DNA of 64,000 nucleotides from Nocardioides sp. LHD-245 (GCF_030929495.1 NZ_JAVFWN010000018.1:62001-126000); one strand, 5' to 3'. Numbered from the stretch's first letter, positions 47,938 to 56,654 are shown. Translations and numbers: made by a program. Notes: generated from the sequence alone by a model not told the origin.

Positions 47938-47957
47938 AGGACGACGGTGCGCCGGGG

Positions 47958-49439
47958 CTAGCTCTTCCCGCGCCCGTACAGCCCGCGCACGACCTTCGTG
48001 AGCTGCTTCTCCTCCTTCGCCGTGCGGCGGAAGGTGGTGAGCGCGATCGCCGGCTTGAACCGCTGGCGGGCGATCGCGTGGGGGTAGGTGAACTCGCGCA
48101 ACCCGTCGGGCCCGTGGATCCGGCCGAAGCCCGAGTCGCCGACGCCGCCGAATGGCAGGGTCGGGATGCCGGCGAAGGAGATGACACCGTTGATCGCGGT
48201 CATCCCGGCGCGGAGCCGCTCCGCGATCTCCATGCCCTGGCTCTTCGAGAACACCGTCGAGCCGAGGGCGTAGCGAGTGCCGTTGGCGCGCTCGATCGCC
48301 TCGTCCATCGTCGTCACCCGAGACACGGTGACGGTCGGGCCGAAGGTCTCCTCCTGCACCGCCGCCGAGTCCTCCGGTACGTCGACCAGGACGGTCGGCT
48401 GCACGAAGCGGGCGCCCTCGGGCACCGGGCCGCCGACCAGGGCGCGGCCGCCGCGGGCCAGCGCGTCGTCGATGTGGCGCCGGATGATGTCGACCTGGGA
48501 CGGCATGGTGATCGGGCCGACCTGGCCGCCGGGGCGGGCCTCGAGCTCCTTCGCCTGGGTGACCAGCTCGTCGAGGAACCGGTCGTAGACGCGGTCGTGG
48601 ACATAGACCCGCTCGACGCCGGCACAGGTCTGGCCGGCGTTCGCCGCGGCGCCCCACAGGGCCGCCTCGGCGGCCTCGGCGACGTCGGCGTCCTCGGCGA
48701 CGATCAGCGCGTCCTTGCCGCCGGCCTCGATGACGACGGGGGTCAGCGTCTCAGCACAGGCCGCCATCACCCGCTTGCCGGTGGCGGTGGAGCCGGTGAA
48801 CGCCACCTTGTCGACACCGGCCTTGGTGAGCGCGGCCCCGGTGTCGCCGTACCCGGTGACGACCTGGAGCACCGGCCGGCCGACGGCCTCCTTGAAGGTC
48901 GCGGCGAGCCACTCGCCGACGCCGGGGGTGTACTCCGACGGCTTGAAGACGACCGTGTTGCCGGCCGCGAGGGCGTAGGCGATCGAGCCCATCGGGGTGA
49001 AGACGGGGTAGTTCCACGGGCCGATGACGCCGACGACGCCGAGCGGGCGGTACTCCACGCTCGCCGCCTGGTTGACCATCAGCAGGCCCGGGGAGACGCT
49101 GCGTCGCTTGAGCACCTTCTCGGCGTGGCTCGCGGCCCAGGCGAGGTGGTCGATCGCGAGGGCGGTCTCGAGCAGCGCGTCACCGTCGGGCTTGCCGGTC
49201 TCGCGCGCCATGAGTGCGGCGAGCTCCTCCATCCGCCGGGCGATCACCTTGCGCCAGCGGACCAGGGCCTGCTTGCGGCCGTCGAAGCCGAGCGCGCGCC
49301 ACCACTCAGCCTGCTTGCGGGCGGTGGCGACCGCGGCCTCCACCGCGGCGGCGTCGTGGATCGGGTGGGTGCCGACGACCGCGCCGGTGGCGGGGTCGAG
49401 CGAGGTGAAGGTCTGGGCGGGAGCGTCCGTGGTCGTCAC
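47958..49439 (-). CDS. NAD(P)-dependent aldehyde dehydrogenase
   Basis: A 493-residue ALDH-superfamily enzyme oxidising an aldehyde to an acid. Cofactor and active site: 'GVIGPWNYPVFTPMGSIAYALAAGNTVVFKPSEYTP', 'VAFTGSTATGKRVM', catalytic Glu in 'PVVIEAGGKDALIV', catalytic Cys in 'AANAGQTCAGVERVYV', and 'EETFGPTVTVSRV'. It resembles the succinate-semialdehyde/medium-chain type that lacks the final tetramerisation motif. Substrate undetermined. It is flanked by its own short intergenic gaps and is probably monocistronic. Confidence 0.92.
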   Translation of the reverse strand: MTTTDAPAQTFTSLDPATGAVVGTHPIHDAAAVEAAVATARKQAEWWRALGFDGRKQALVRWRKVIARRMEELAALMARETGKPDGDALLETALAIDHLAWAASHAEKVLKRRSVSPGLLMVNQAASVEYRPLGVVGVIGPWNYPVFTPMGSIAYALAAGNTVVFKPSEYTPGVGEWLAATFKEAVGRPVLQVVTGYGDTGAALTKAGVDKVAFTGSTATGKRVMAACAETLTPVVIEAGGKDALIVAEDADVAEAAEAALWGAAANAGQTCAGVERVYVHDRVYDRFLDELVTQAKELEARPGGQVGPITMPSQVDIIRRHIDDALARGGRALVGGPVPEGARFVQPTVLVDVPEDSAAVQEETFGPTVTVSRVTTMDEAIERANGTRYALGSTVFSKSQGMEIAERLRAGMTAINGVISFAGIPTLPFGGVGDSGFGRIHGPDGLREFTYPHAIARQRFKPAIALTTFRRTAKEEKQLTKVVRGLYGRGKS

Positions 49440-49466
49440 GAACCCGAACCTACTCGCCGGTCACCT

Positions 49467-50348
49467 TCAGCGGAACGGGCCGACCAGCAAAACGACCAGG
49501 ACCAGACTGGCGGCGATCACCACGCCCGCGATCACGACAGCCGCGACCGGCGTACGCCGCGCGACCCACTCCGCCGCCTGGTAGGCGAGGGTGATCAGGG
49601 CGAGCACGACGGTGACGTGGAGGAGCACGGCCAGGGCGACGCCGGTGACCACCCCCGCGATGGCGAAGCGGCCCCAGGTCAGGCCGAGCAGGAGGGGGAC
49701 CACGACCGCGCCGGCCAGACCGCCGGCGAGCTCCGTCGCGAAGGACCGCTCCCCCATCCACGGCACGTCGTCGATGACGTCGAACAGGTCGAGCGTGGCG
49801 AGCACGCCGAGCACCGCGACGACCACGACGGTCGCCAGTGCGGCCAGCCGGTAGCGCAGGTGCCGGGCCGGGGACCACGAGGCGGAGCCGTGCCAGATCG
49901 TCGACAGGGTCACCGCCGACCAGACCAGCCAGCTGCGCACCGGCCCCGTGTCGGTGTCGCGCATGGCCGCCCGGAACACCCGGTCCGCGGCCACCCGGTC
50001 GAGCACGTGTCCCTCGACCGAGAGGTAGGTCGGCGGCTCGCTGCGGTCGTGGACCAGTCCGTCGTGCAGCAGCGCCGGCGGGAGATGACGGCCGGTGCGC
50101 GGCACCAGCCAGGTGAAGATCGTCGGGACCGAGGTCAGGTCCGTCTCGAAGGAGCCGAGGTCGGCGGGGACCAGCAGGTCGCCGTACTCGCGGTCGCGGT
50201 AGGCGATCCGGTGCAGCATCCGGAAGCTCTCGGTACGCCGGTGGACGTCGCCGGACTCGACCCGCTCCAGGACGATCCGCGGCGGGTCGGCCGAGCCCTC
50301 GTCGTGGAAGCGCTCCGGCTCGGGCCGGACGGACGTCCAGGGGCTCAT
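49467..50348 (-). CDS. DUF1353 protein with C-terminal membrane helices
   Basis: A 293-residue protein. The N-terminal DUF1353 region ('FRMLHRIAYRDREYGDLLVPADLGSFETDLTSVPTIFTWLVPRTGRHLPPALLHDGLVHD') is found in phage and bacterial proteins of unknown role. It is followed by four or five membrane helices ('LAALATVVVVAVLGVLATLDL', 'GVALAVLLHVTVVLALITLAYQ', 'AVVIAGVVIAASLVLVVLLVG'). The ATG at 50348 overlaps the metalloprotease stop (ATGA), so it is third in a coupled operon with the YyaL-like and matrixin genes. Confidence 0.8.
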   Translation of the reverse strand: MSPWTSVRPEPERFHDEGSADPPRIVLERVESGDVHRRTESFRMLHRIAYRDREYGDLLVPADLGSFETDLTSVPTIFTWLVPRTGRHLPPALLHDGLVHDRSEPPTYLSVEGHVLDRVAADRVFRAAMRDTDTGPVRSWLVWSAVTLSTIWHGSASWSPARHLRYRLAALATVVVVAVLGVLATLDLFDVIDDVPWMGERSFATELAGGLAGAVVVPLLLGLTWGRFAIAGVVTGVALAVLLHVTVVLALITLAYQAAEWVARRTPVAAVVIAGVVIAASLVLVVLLVGPFR

Positions 50349-51094
50349 CGGCACTTCCCCCTGCCCAGCAGGGCGAGGCCGTTGAGGTCGCCCTGCCCGA
50401 AGTCGAGCTGGCCCACGTTGTCGGCGAACATCAGCTCGGCTGTGGAGTCGACGTGGTCGAGGCCGACCAGATGGCCGAGCTCGTGCAGGAGGATCGCGCG
50501 CTGTTGGTCCTCGCCGTCGCGGTCCTCCGCGATCCGGTCGAAGGCGTCGGCGTCGAGGGTGACGCCACCGGTCACGAACCAGAGCCAGGCGTCGCCGTCG
50601 TACGACCGGGCGGTCGCGCCGCCCACACCGGCGACGGCGCCCTCGAGCTCCTCGACCTCGTCGTCGGTGGCCCAGGCGATCAGGACCGGGTCGGGCCGGG
50701 CGGTGAGCAGGCCCCGGCCGCCGTGGTCGGGCCGCCGGTCCGTGCGGCCCTCGTAGGCGAAGCGCAGGCCGGTGATCGCCGCGACCTCGGCGACCCCGTC
50801 CTGGACGAAGGCGACCGTCTCCTCGGCGTCGTCGGGGGCCTGGTCCGGGTTGATCTGGTAGCGGATCTCGCGGCAGGGGTCCCAGGTGACCGGCTCGTCA
50901 GCCTGGCCGGGCTGGTGCTCGAGGAACGCATGCACGCCGCCCGGCGCGACATCCGCCGGCGTGCCCAGCGGGTCCTTGCCCAGGCCGATGATCCGCCGCA
51001 GGGCCGCCATCTCGCTGCCGGGCCCGATCGCGACGACCCCGACGAAGAGCACAGCGCTCAGCACCAGCACCAGTGCCGACCGCCAGCGCTCCAT
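50345..51094 (-). CDS. Matrixin-like zinc metalloprotease, secreted or anchored
   Basis: A 249-residue protein with an N-terminal hydrophobic segment ('ALVLVLSAVLFVGVVAIG') serving as signal or anchor, and a metzincin zinc site 'AILLHELGHLVGLDHV' (three His and Glu) followed by 'ELMFADNVGQLDFGQGDLNGLALLG', the usual matrixin end. The middle 'VTWDPCREIRYQINPD' matches actinobacterial secreted matrixin-like proteins. The start codon shares one base with the upstream stop codon (TGATG). Confidence 0.88.
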   Translation of the reverse strand: MERWRSALVLVLSAVLFVGVVAIGPGSEMAALRRIIGLGKDPLGTPADVAPGGVHAFLEHQPGQADEPVTWDPCREIRYQINPDQAPDDAEETVAFVQDGVAEVAAITGLRFAYEGRTDRRPDHGGRGLLTARPDPVLIAWATDDEVEELEGAVAGVGGATARSYDGDAWLWFVTGGVTLDADAFDRIAEDRDGEDQQRAILLHELGHLVGLDHVDSTAELMFADNVGQLDFGQGDLNGLALLGRGKCR

Positions 51095-53085
51095 CAGCCG
51101 ATGCCGTCGGGCTCGGTGACCGGCCGCTCGCAGACGAAGCCCCGGCACACGTACGCCGCCGGCAGGCCGTCGACCGGCGTCCGACCGGCCATCAGCGGGA
51201 TGCCGTCGGTCGCGAGGTCAGCGGGGTCGGCGGCGACCACCACCGCGCCGGGGAGCGCGAGGGCGCGGGCGACCAGCGCGTCGCGCCGGTCACCGGGCGG
51301 GCCGACGACGGCGACCTCCAGCGGCCCGTCGAGCATGGTCACCGCCGCCGCCAGCGACCAGCCGGCGAACCGTGGGGCCTTGTCGGCGAGCACGCTGACG
51401 GTCGCGAGCGCGGTCTCGGCGGCGTCGCGGTAGCGGCCCACCCCGGTCAGCGCGTGCGCGTCGACCAGGGCATGGACCAGGCTGCTGAGCCCGCTGGGCG
51501 ACGCGTTGTCGCCGGGGTCGCGCGGGCGCGCGACGAGCACCTCCGCGTCGGCGCTGGTGTCGTAGAACCCCCCGTCCGGGGCGGCGAAACCGGCGAGCGC
51601 GGTGTCGAGCAGCCCGGTCGCCAGGGCCAGCCAGCGCGGGTCGGCGGTGGCCTGGGCGAGGGCCAGGAAGCCGGTGGCCACGCAGCCGTAGTCCTCCAGC
51701 ACGCCGGCGTGGGCTCCGGCGATGCCGTCCCGCGAGACCCGCAGCAGGCGGCCTTCCCGCAGGTGCAGCCGGGCGAGCAGCTCCCCCGCCCGGGTCGCCG
51801 CCGCCAGGTAGTCGGGCCGGCCGAGCCGCCGTCCCGCGTCGACGAGTCCGCTGATCGCCAGCCCGTTCCACGCGGCGACCACCTTGTCGTCACGCGCCGG
51901 ACGCGGACGCTGCTCCCGGGCGGCGAGCAGGCGGCGTCGTACCTCGGCCAGGCGGGTGCGGTCCGCCTCGTCGGCCGGGTAGTGGCGCAGCTGCAGCGTC
52001 GACATGCCGTCCTCGAAGGTGCCGCCCTCGGTGACATTGAAGAGCTCGGCCGCCCAGGCCCCGTCGGCCGGCCCCAGCACGGCCTCGAGCTGGTCGGGCG
52101 TCCAGGCGTAGAACAGCCCCTCCTCCGCGTGCCCGCCCGGCTCGGCCGGGCTGTCGGCGTCGAGCGCCGAGGCGAACCCGCCCTGCTCCGTCAGCAGCTC
52201 GCGGAGCAGGAAGTCGGCCGTCTCGGTGGCGATCCGGTCGCCCAGCTCGCTGCCGAGGCGGGCGTAGAGCCCGAGCAGCTGGGCGTTGTCGTAGAGCATC
52301 TTCTCGAAGTGCGGCACCACCCAGGCGCGGTCGACGGCGTACCGCGCGAACCCGCCGCCCACCTGGTCGTACATCCCGCTCCCGGCCATCGCCGCCACCG
52401 TGCGCGCCAGCATGTGCCGCGCCTGCTGCGCCGCCTCGCCGCGGTAGCGCCGCAGGAACTCCAGCACCATCGTCGGCGGGAACTTCGGCGCACCCCCGAA
52501 CCCGCCCGCCATCGCGTCGAACTCCTGCGCCAGCGTCGCCACCGCCCCGTCGATCCGCTCCCCCGTCAGCGCGTACGACGGCAGGCTCGCCTCCTGACGC
52601 AGGTGCTCGGCCACATTCGCAGCGGTCTTCCGTACGTCGTCGCCCCGGTCGGTCCACGCCCCGCTCAGCGCCCGCAGCACCTGCGTGAACGACGGCGACC
52701 CGTGCCGCGGCTGATCCGGCAGGTAGGTCCCCGCGAAGAACGGCGCCCCCTCGTGGTCCATCACCACCGTCATCGGCCACCCGCCCTGCCCGGTCATCGC
52801 CGTCGTGGCCTGCATGTAGACCGCGTCGACGTCCGGGCGCTCCTCCCGGTCGACCTTGATGCTGACGTAGTGCTCGTTAACGTAGTCCGCCGTCGCCTGG
52901 TCCTCGAAGGACTCGTGGGCCATGACATGGCACCAGTGGCAGGCGGCATATCCCACTGACAGGAGGATGGGGACGTTCCGCCTGCGTGCCTCGGCGAAGG
53001 CCCCCGGTCCCCACTCCCACCAGTCGACGGGGTTGTCTTTGTGCTGGAGGAGGTACGGCGACGTCGCGGCACCGAGACGGTTCAT
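51094..53085 (-). CDS. YyaL-like thioredoxin-domain (DUF255) protein
   Basis: A 663-residue, full-length homologue of YyaL/spermatogenesis-associated protein 20. The N-terminal thioredoxin-like DUF255 domain has the CHWCH motif at residues 49-53 ('VGYAACHWCHVMAHESFED'), followed by 'VDREERPDVDAVYMQATTAMTGQGGWPMTV'; the rest is an alpha/alpha-barrel of the glycosidase type ('GGGFARYAVDRAWVVPHFEKMLYDNAQLLGLY'). Function unproven. The first 155 bases and about 35 bases upstream exist in a second, diverged copy 3842 bp away, so the 5' end of this gene may have been replaced when the adjacent insertion arrived. Confidence 0.92.
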   Translation of the reverse strand: MNRLGAATSPYLLQHKDNPVDWWEWGPGAFAEARRRNVPILLSVGYAACHWCHVMAHESFEDQATADYVNEHYVSIKVDREERPDVDAVYMQATTAMTGQGGWPMTVVMDHEGAPFFAGTYLPDQPRHGSPSFTQVLRALSGAWTDRGDDVRKTAANVAEHLRQEASLPSYALTGERIDGAVATLAQEFDAMAGGFGGAPKFPPTMVLEFLRRYRGEAAQQARHMLARTVAAMAGSGMYDQVGGGFARYAVDRAWVVPHFEKMLYDNAQLLGLYARLGSELGDRIATETADFLLRELLTEQGGFASALDADSPAEPGGHAEEGLFYAWTPDQLEAVLGPADGAWAAELFNVTEGGTFEDGMSTLQLRHYPADEADRTRLAEVRRRLLAAREQRPRPARDDKVVAAWNGLAISGLVDAGRRLGRPDYLAAATRAGELLARLHLREGRLLRVSRDGIAGAHAGVLEDYGCVATGFLALAQATADPRWLALATGLLDTALAGFAAPDGGFYDTSADAEVLVARPRDPGDNASPSGLSSLVHALVDAHALTGVGRYRDAAETALATVSVLADKAPRFAGWSLAAAVTMLDGPLEVAVVGPPGDRRDALVARALALPGAVVVAADPADLATDGIPLMAGRTPVDGLPAAYVCRGFVCERPVTEPDGIG

Positions 53086-53120
53086 GCGTCCATCATCCCT
53101 CGCGCCGTCCGCCTGGCTCT
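52931..53120. repeat. Left flanking direct repeat (5' end of yyaL-like gene)
   Basis: This stretch matches 56773-56962 in the same orientation without gaps at about 90% identity by eye. The constant offset is 3842 bp. It covers the first 52 or so codons of the yyaL-like gene plus about 35 bases of upstream sequence. Confidence 0.85.
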
Positions 53121-53199
53121 TCGAACGGTCCCGCGATGCAAGCTCACCCCCGAGAGTGATGCGAACTCGGCCCGTACTGGCTCCCGGCGACAGGGGCCA

Positions 53200-53632
53200 G
53201 CGGGCCGCACCTGCTCCACTTTGGAAGCCGTCCTGCGCCGAGCCGCCTCCGAGGAGGAGGCGCGCAAGATCCTCGCCCCGGCCGAGGCAGCGCTCGACAG
53301 AGAGACAGAGACTCCGGTCGGCGCGGCCACCCGCGCATCGCGCACCATCTGCATTCTCGACGAGGAAAACCTCAAGGACTCGATCGAGCGCGGCAAGCAG
53401 CCTCCGAGCATTGAGCAGCGGATCTCTCGGCTGAACGCGCACATCCTCCCAACCATCGGCGCCGTGCCGGCGACGAAGTGGCGCGTCGAGCGCAGTCGCA
53501 AGGTAATGATGGAGAAAGGCAGCAAGACGCTCCTCCCCCAGCGCGGCCGTGAGGACCTCCGCAGGCAACTCACCGCGATGCGCAAGCTCGCCTGGCGACT
53601 GGGCCGGCTCGACCGCAGCAGGTCGGGATCAC
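53200..53632 (+). pseudogene. Tyrosine-integrase N-terminal remnant
   Basis: The plus-strand frame reads 'LEAVLRRAASEEEARKILAPAEAALD' and, later, 'SIEQRISRLNAHILPTIGAVPATKWRVERSRKV' and 'DLRRQLTAMRKLAWRLGRLDRS'. This resembles the SAM-like core-binding domain of phage-type integrases (a short helical domain with 'HILPTLG...W' and 'AWRxGWL' patterns). The catalytic RHRY domain is missing; the frame continues without similarity. No start codon of its own is evident. It is interpreted as a decayed integrase fragment. Confidence 0.55.
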
Positions 53633-53685
53633 CGGCCTCCTCCCTCAGCCCAAGCGACCGCGGCGAGCCGTATGACGTCTCGCCG

Positions 53686-54828
53686 TCAAGCGCGCGAAGT
53701 GTTCAGCCAACAGCGGTCTGTCGCGCTGTCGTAGACAACGACGTGCACGAACTCGGCAGCGTCGGACGGGTCGTCCATCCCGGCCGCTCGAAAGAACTTC
53801 TCGCGAACTTCGCTCTCTGTCAGAGCCGCGGAGCCACCGCTGAACCAGTAGATGATGAGCTCTGGTTGATACTCGAACTCTTCGTCGCCCGTCGAACGCT
53901 CTTGTCCGAGCGAATCGGCAATGTGCCGCCACCACCACCGATCCGAATCGCCGAGAGAGCACCCAAAGATGATGTAGAGCTCCGTGTCGGCGAAGAGGTG
54001 CTTGTAGCGGCGCTCGTTCTGTGCCCAGAACGGCTTCGCGAGCCGCAAACCACTGTCTTGATTGCCGGCTGCCCGCGCCGGTTCGTCGATCCCGAACAGG
54101 AGTGATCGCGGAATGCTCTGGTGACCGTGTGGGTGGACAACGTCAGTCATGACGTAGGAGGAGAACGTGTCTCCCGGTCGCACGCTGGCGCTCGCAACGT
54201 CGGAGGGGTTCCCTCTGAAGACGAAGTTGCGATCGACCGTCTTGTACGGAAGCGGATCGAACTGCTTCTGGTCGAGGTAGACGAAGTCATCAAGGAGCGA
54301 TGTGTAGTTGAAATTGACGAACAGGAAGTTGTAGACGTCGAAGTTCTGCACACGCTCGGGAAATCGCGTTCGGCGATAGATCTCAGGCTTGAGGTCACCG
54401 AGGAAGCCGCGCAAGGACGCCATCGCCAACCCTCGGTCCATTGAATCCGACCCCAGATCCGCGAGGAGGTCGCTCGGAACGGCGAGGCTCAGGAACTCCG
54501 AGAACTCGCCTTGCATATGGCGAAGCGCATCGGAGAGTTCCGTCGCACGCCAACGATCCCGCTCCAACAGATCAGCAACGACGCCTTCGACGTCGCTCCA
54601 GTCCTCTCTACCTTCTTCGCGGAGTTTCTCCATCTCCCGAAGGATGGGATTCTCCTCATCGAACGACCGAAGCTTCAGGAAGTGGTAGAAGCTGACGTAC
54701 CTCGTGTCAACGGCTGAGCCGTAGTCGGACATGACTTGAATGTCGAACCCGTTGCCGACAAAGGCCATGATGTTGTGCTGGTTACCTGCGCTTGTGAAGC
54801 CCGAACTTCGATAGTCACGATGGCCCAT
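53686..54828 (-). CDS. abiH: AbiH-family phage abortive-infection protein
   Basis: A 380-residue protein. AbiH family pattern: 'IMAFVGNGFDIQVMSDYGS' near the N terminus, 'FLFVNFNYTSLLDDF' in the middle, 'DVVHPHGHQSIPRSLLFGIDE', and 'LYIIFGCSLGDSDRWWWRHI' near the C terminus. AbiH proteins give lactococci resistance to some phages by an unknown mechanism; the GNGFD and GxSLGxSD motifs resemble a nucleotide-binding Sir2-like fold. The ATG at 54828 has GGAG 7 bases upstream; family members often start near residue 21, so 54768 is an alternative. Less GC-rich than neighbours. Confidence 0.85.
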   Translation of the reverse strand: MGHRDYRSSGFTSAGNQHNIMAFVGNGFDIQVMSDYGSAVDTRYVSFYHFLKLRSFDEENPILREMEKLREEGREDWSDVEGVVADLLERDRWRATELSDALRHMQGEFSEFLSLAVPSDLLADLGSDSMDRGLAMASLRGFLGDLKPEIYRRTRFPERVQNFDVYNFLFVNFNYTSLLDDFVYLDQKQFDPLPYKTVDRNFVFRGNPSDVASASVRPGDTFSSYVMTDVVHPHGHQSIPRSLLFGIDEPARAAGNQDSGLRLAKPFWAQNERRYKHLFADTELYIIFGCSLGDSDRWWWRHIADSLGQERSTGDEEFEYQPELIIYWFSGGSAALTESEVREKFFRAAGMDDPSDAAEFVHVVVYDSATDRCWLNTSRA

Positions 54829-54892
54829 CGCCTAACTCCGACGACCGACCATTGGCGGAGCTTCAAAGTCGGGGCGGCAAACAGCAACGTGG

Positions 54893-55738
54893 TCAGACAA
54901 GGGATTTCCTCCACAACGCGAAGACACGATCGATCTCGACTGGATCTACGAAGGTTTCGAAGGCGAGCTTCGCCCGCTCGACGCTGATGGGGTCGCGCAG
55001 CACAGCGGTCGTCCACTCGACGCTCTGACGAACGTCGGCGCCAACCTCCGCGTGATCGACGAACTCTTCGATCACCCGGGCGGTCTCCGTCGGGTCAGTC
55101 ACGGCCATGAGCCGCCAGAGGTCGCCGACGTCCTTGTCCCGAACCGGTCCCTTGCGCGGCTCCCGGAGCCGTTCGCCGATCTTCGAGCCCTTGGCCAGGA
55201 TGAGCGCCGGGATCTCCGCGACATGGAGGTCAGCCGTCAGTCGCGGGTCGGCGAAGTCGGTAATCCTCACGAGCGATCGCTTGAACGCCGCGAGTTCGAG
55301 TCCGAATGCGTTGCCGACGGCGAGCTTGCCGTGTGCGGGCTGCAGAGCCGGGACTCCGCGCTTGGTGCGGCTGGCGGTGCCGGACAACCCGTGCGGCGCC
55401 AACAGGTCGATCTTCTCGCGGAACGATCGCGTGCCGTCGGCCTCGTCGTAGGCCGTCCGGCCCCACAGTCCGGGACGTGCTGTCGTGCGGTGCTCGTAGC
55501 CAGCGTCGGTCAGGAGAGCTTCGATGCTCGGCAGGTCGCCGACCAGGCCGGGCGTTACGCCGAGGTCGCCGTCTCCAGTCGGCATTCGCGGCAGGTCGAG
55601 GTCCATTGTCCGCAGCAAGACGGCGTGTGCACCGACCAACGTCAGCGACTCGGCGTGAACCTGGAGAACCTCGACAACGTTGATGATCGCGCGGCGACTC
55701 CACTCGATCTGGGTACGCGGCTCCTCGAATTCCGTCAC
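54893..55738 (-). CDS. Nucleotidyltransferase-fold toxin-like protein (AbiEii-like)
   Basis: A 281-residue protein with a polymerase-beta-like nucleotidyltransferase pattern: 'LTLVGAHAVLLRTMDLDLPRMPTGDGDLGVTP' (GxxA then DxD), 'EALLTDAGYEHRTTARPGLWGRTAYD', 'EKIDLLAPHGLSG' and a helical C-terminal half with 'LILAKGSKIGERLREPRKGPVRDKDVGDLWRLM' (Lys/Asp as in AbiEii 'K..DRDKDRDL'). AbiEii toxins modify tRNA or other targets with nucleotides. The GTG start overlaps the stop of the HTH/AbiEi-like gene. Pairing suggests a type IV toxin-antitoxin system. Confidence 0.65.
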   Translation of the reverse strand: MTEFEEPRTQIEWSRRAIINVVEVLQVHAESLTLVGAHAVLLRTMDLDLPRMPTGDGDLGVTPGLVGDLPSIEALLTDAGYEHRTTARPGLWGRTAYDEADGTRSFREKIDLLAPHGLSGTASRTKRGVPALQPAHGKLAVGNAFGLELAAFKRSLVRITDFADPRLTADLHVAEIPALILAKGSKIGERLREPRKGPVRDKDVGDLWRLMAVTDPTETARVIEEFVDHAEVGADVRQSVEWTTAVLRDPISVERAKLAFETFVDPVEIDRVFALWRKSLV

Positions 55739-56496
55739 GCCACCCGCCTCCCCAAGAGGATGTCGGCCTGCTCGACCATGCGGTCGATGCCACCGTAGGC
55801 GTCGATGATGACCTGGTCGCGAACGACGACCGCGATGCCGGCGATGTCGACACGACCGACTTCGCTCACGCCGTCGAACGGGATCAGCGTCACCCGCATG
55901 CCGAACGAACCGGGCTCCTTGCGCGCGAAGCCGGCGACTTCGGCGGCACGAGCGACGTCCTCGACGTAGAGAACCGGCCAGGCCTCCCCCGCGCTGGACC
56001 GGTATCGGTTGGCTCCGGCGTCACCGGTGAGGGCGTAGTCGATCTCTGCTGCGCGAAGCGACTCAGCGACCTCATCCGCAGACGGCCCCGCGGTGAAGTC
56101 CACCGCTCCACGGCGCCGCGTCAGTCGCGCGGCGCGACCGGCACGGAACAGCAGGTCCGCTTCCTTCCCGGCGGTGACCCGACCATCGGCATCGAGAAGT
56201 CCGATGCGAGCCCAGCGCTGGCGCCACAACTCGACGCCCGGGGTCGACGACACGTCGAGCCCCGGGTCGAGCGCAAGACGTGCGGTCGCGATCGCGTTCA
56301 CATCCGCGAGACCGGTGAAGCCGATCGGCTCCCCCAAGACCGTCAGGATCTCCTGCGCCAGATCGAACGACGGACTCACAGCACCGGACTCGATCCGCGT
56401 GACCGTTGTCGGGGCAACGTCGACCAGCGCCGCGAGCTGACGAGCACTGAGCCCGTTCACGCGGCGCAGCGTCGAGATGCGCTCAGCCAGGTCCAC
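55735..56496 (-). CDS. HTH plus AbiEi-like antitoxin/regulator
   Basis: A 253-residue protein. An XRE-type helix-turn-helix (residues 1-60, 'LAERISTLRRVNGLSARQLAALVDVAPTTVTRIESGAVSPS') is followed by a domain with 'ADLLFRAGRAARLTRRRGAVDFTAGPSADEV', 'IDYALTGDAGANRYR', 'PVLYVEDVARAAEVAGF', typical of AbiEi-like antitoxins. AbiEi usually has a winged helix; here an XRE domain replaces it. The GTG at 56496 is chosen because a promoter places the transcription start there, giving a leaderless mRNA. Autoregulation through the palindrome just upstream is likely. Confidence 0.7.
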   Translation of the reverse strand: MDLAERISTLRRVNGLSARQLAALVDVAPTTVTRIESGAVSPSFDLAQEILTVLGEPIGFTGLADVNAIATARLALDPGLDVSSTPGVELWRQRWARIGLLDADGRVTAGKEADLLFRAGRAARLTRRRGAVDFTAGPSADEVAESLRAAEIDYALTGDAGANRYRSSAGEAWPVLYVEDVARAAEVAGFARKEPGSFGMRVTLIPFDGVSEVGRVDIAGIAVVVRDQVIIDAYGGIDRMVEQADILLGRRVA

Positions 56497-56503
56497 GCCC
56501 ACC

Positions 56504-56533
56504 AGTCTACGACACTGTTGCAAATACGCAACA
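56504..56533 (-). promoter_or_regulatory. Promoter and palindromic operator of the AbiE-like pair
   Basis: Minus-strand -35 TTGCGT (56531-56526) and -10 TAGACT (56509-56504) with a 16-base spacer. Transcription would start at about 56497, on the GTG start codon. TGTTGCAAATACGCAACA (56516-56533), arms TGTTGC and GCAACA, overlaps the -35 and is the likely repressor site. Confidence 0.6.
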
Positions 56534-56629
56534 CGCCAAGACCCGCCCGAAGCTAACACGTCTTCCAGACGAGTCAGGTCCTTCAACACATCGAGATCGG
56601 CTGCCACTGGGCCACAGAGATGGGGCCGA

Positions 56630-56654
56630 AGTGATGCACGAGAGTGATGCACGA
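56630..56654. repeat. 12-bp tandem repeat near right end of insertion
   Basis: AGTGATGCACGA occurs twice, separated by one G. The 12-mer CGAGAGTGATGC at 56639 also occurs at 53151, just inside the left end of the insertion, in the same orientation. No known recombinase site was recognised. Confidence 0.5.

Noticed and set aside
53041..54105. A 354-residue plus-strand protein starting in yyaL
   Set aside because: It begins antisense to yyaL and ends antisense to abiH. Only the middle (about 53200-53632) has integrase-like features, so that part is kept as a pseudogene.
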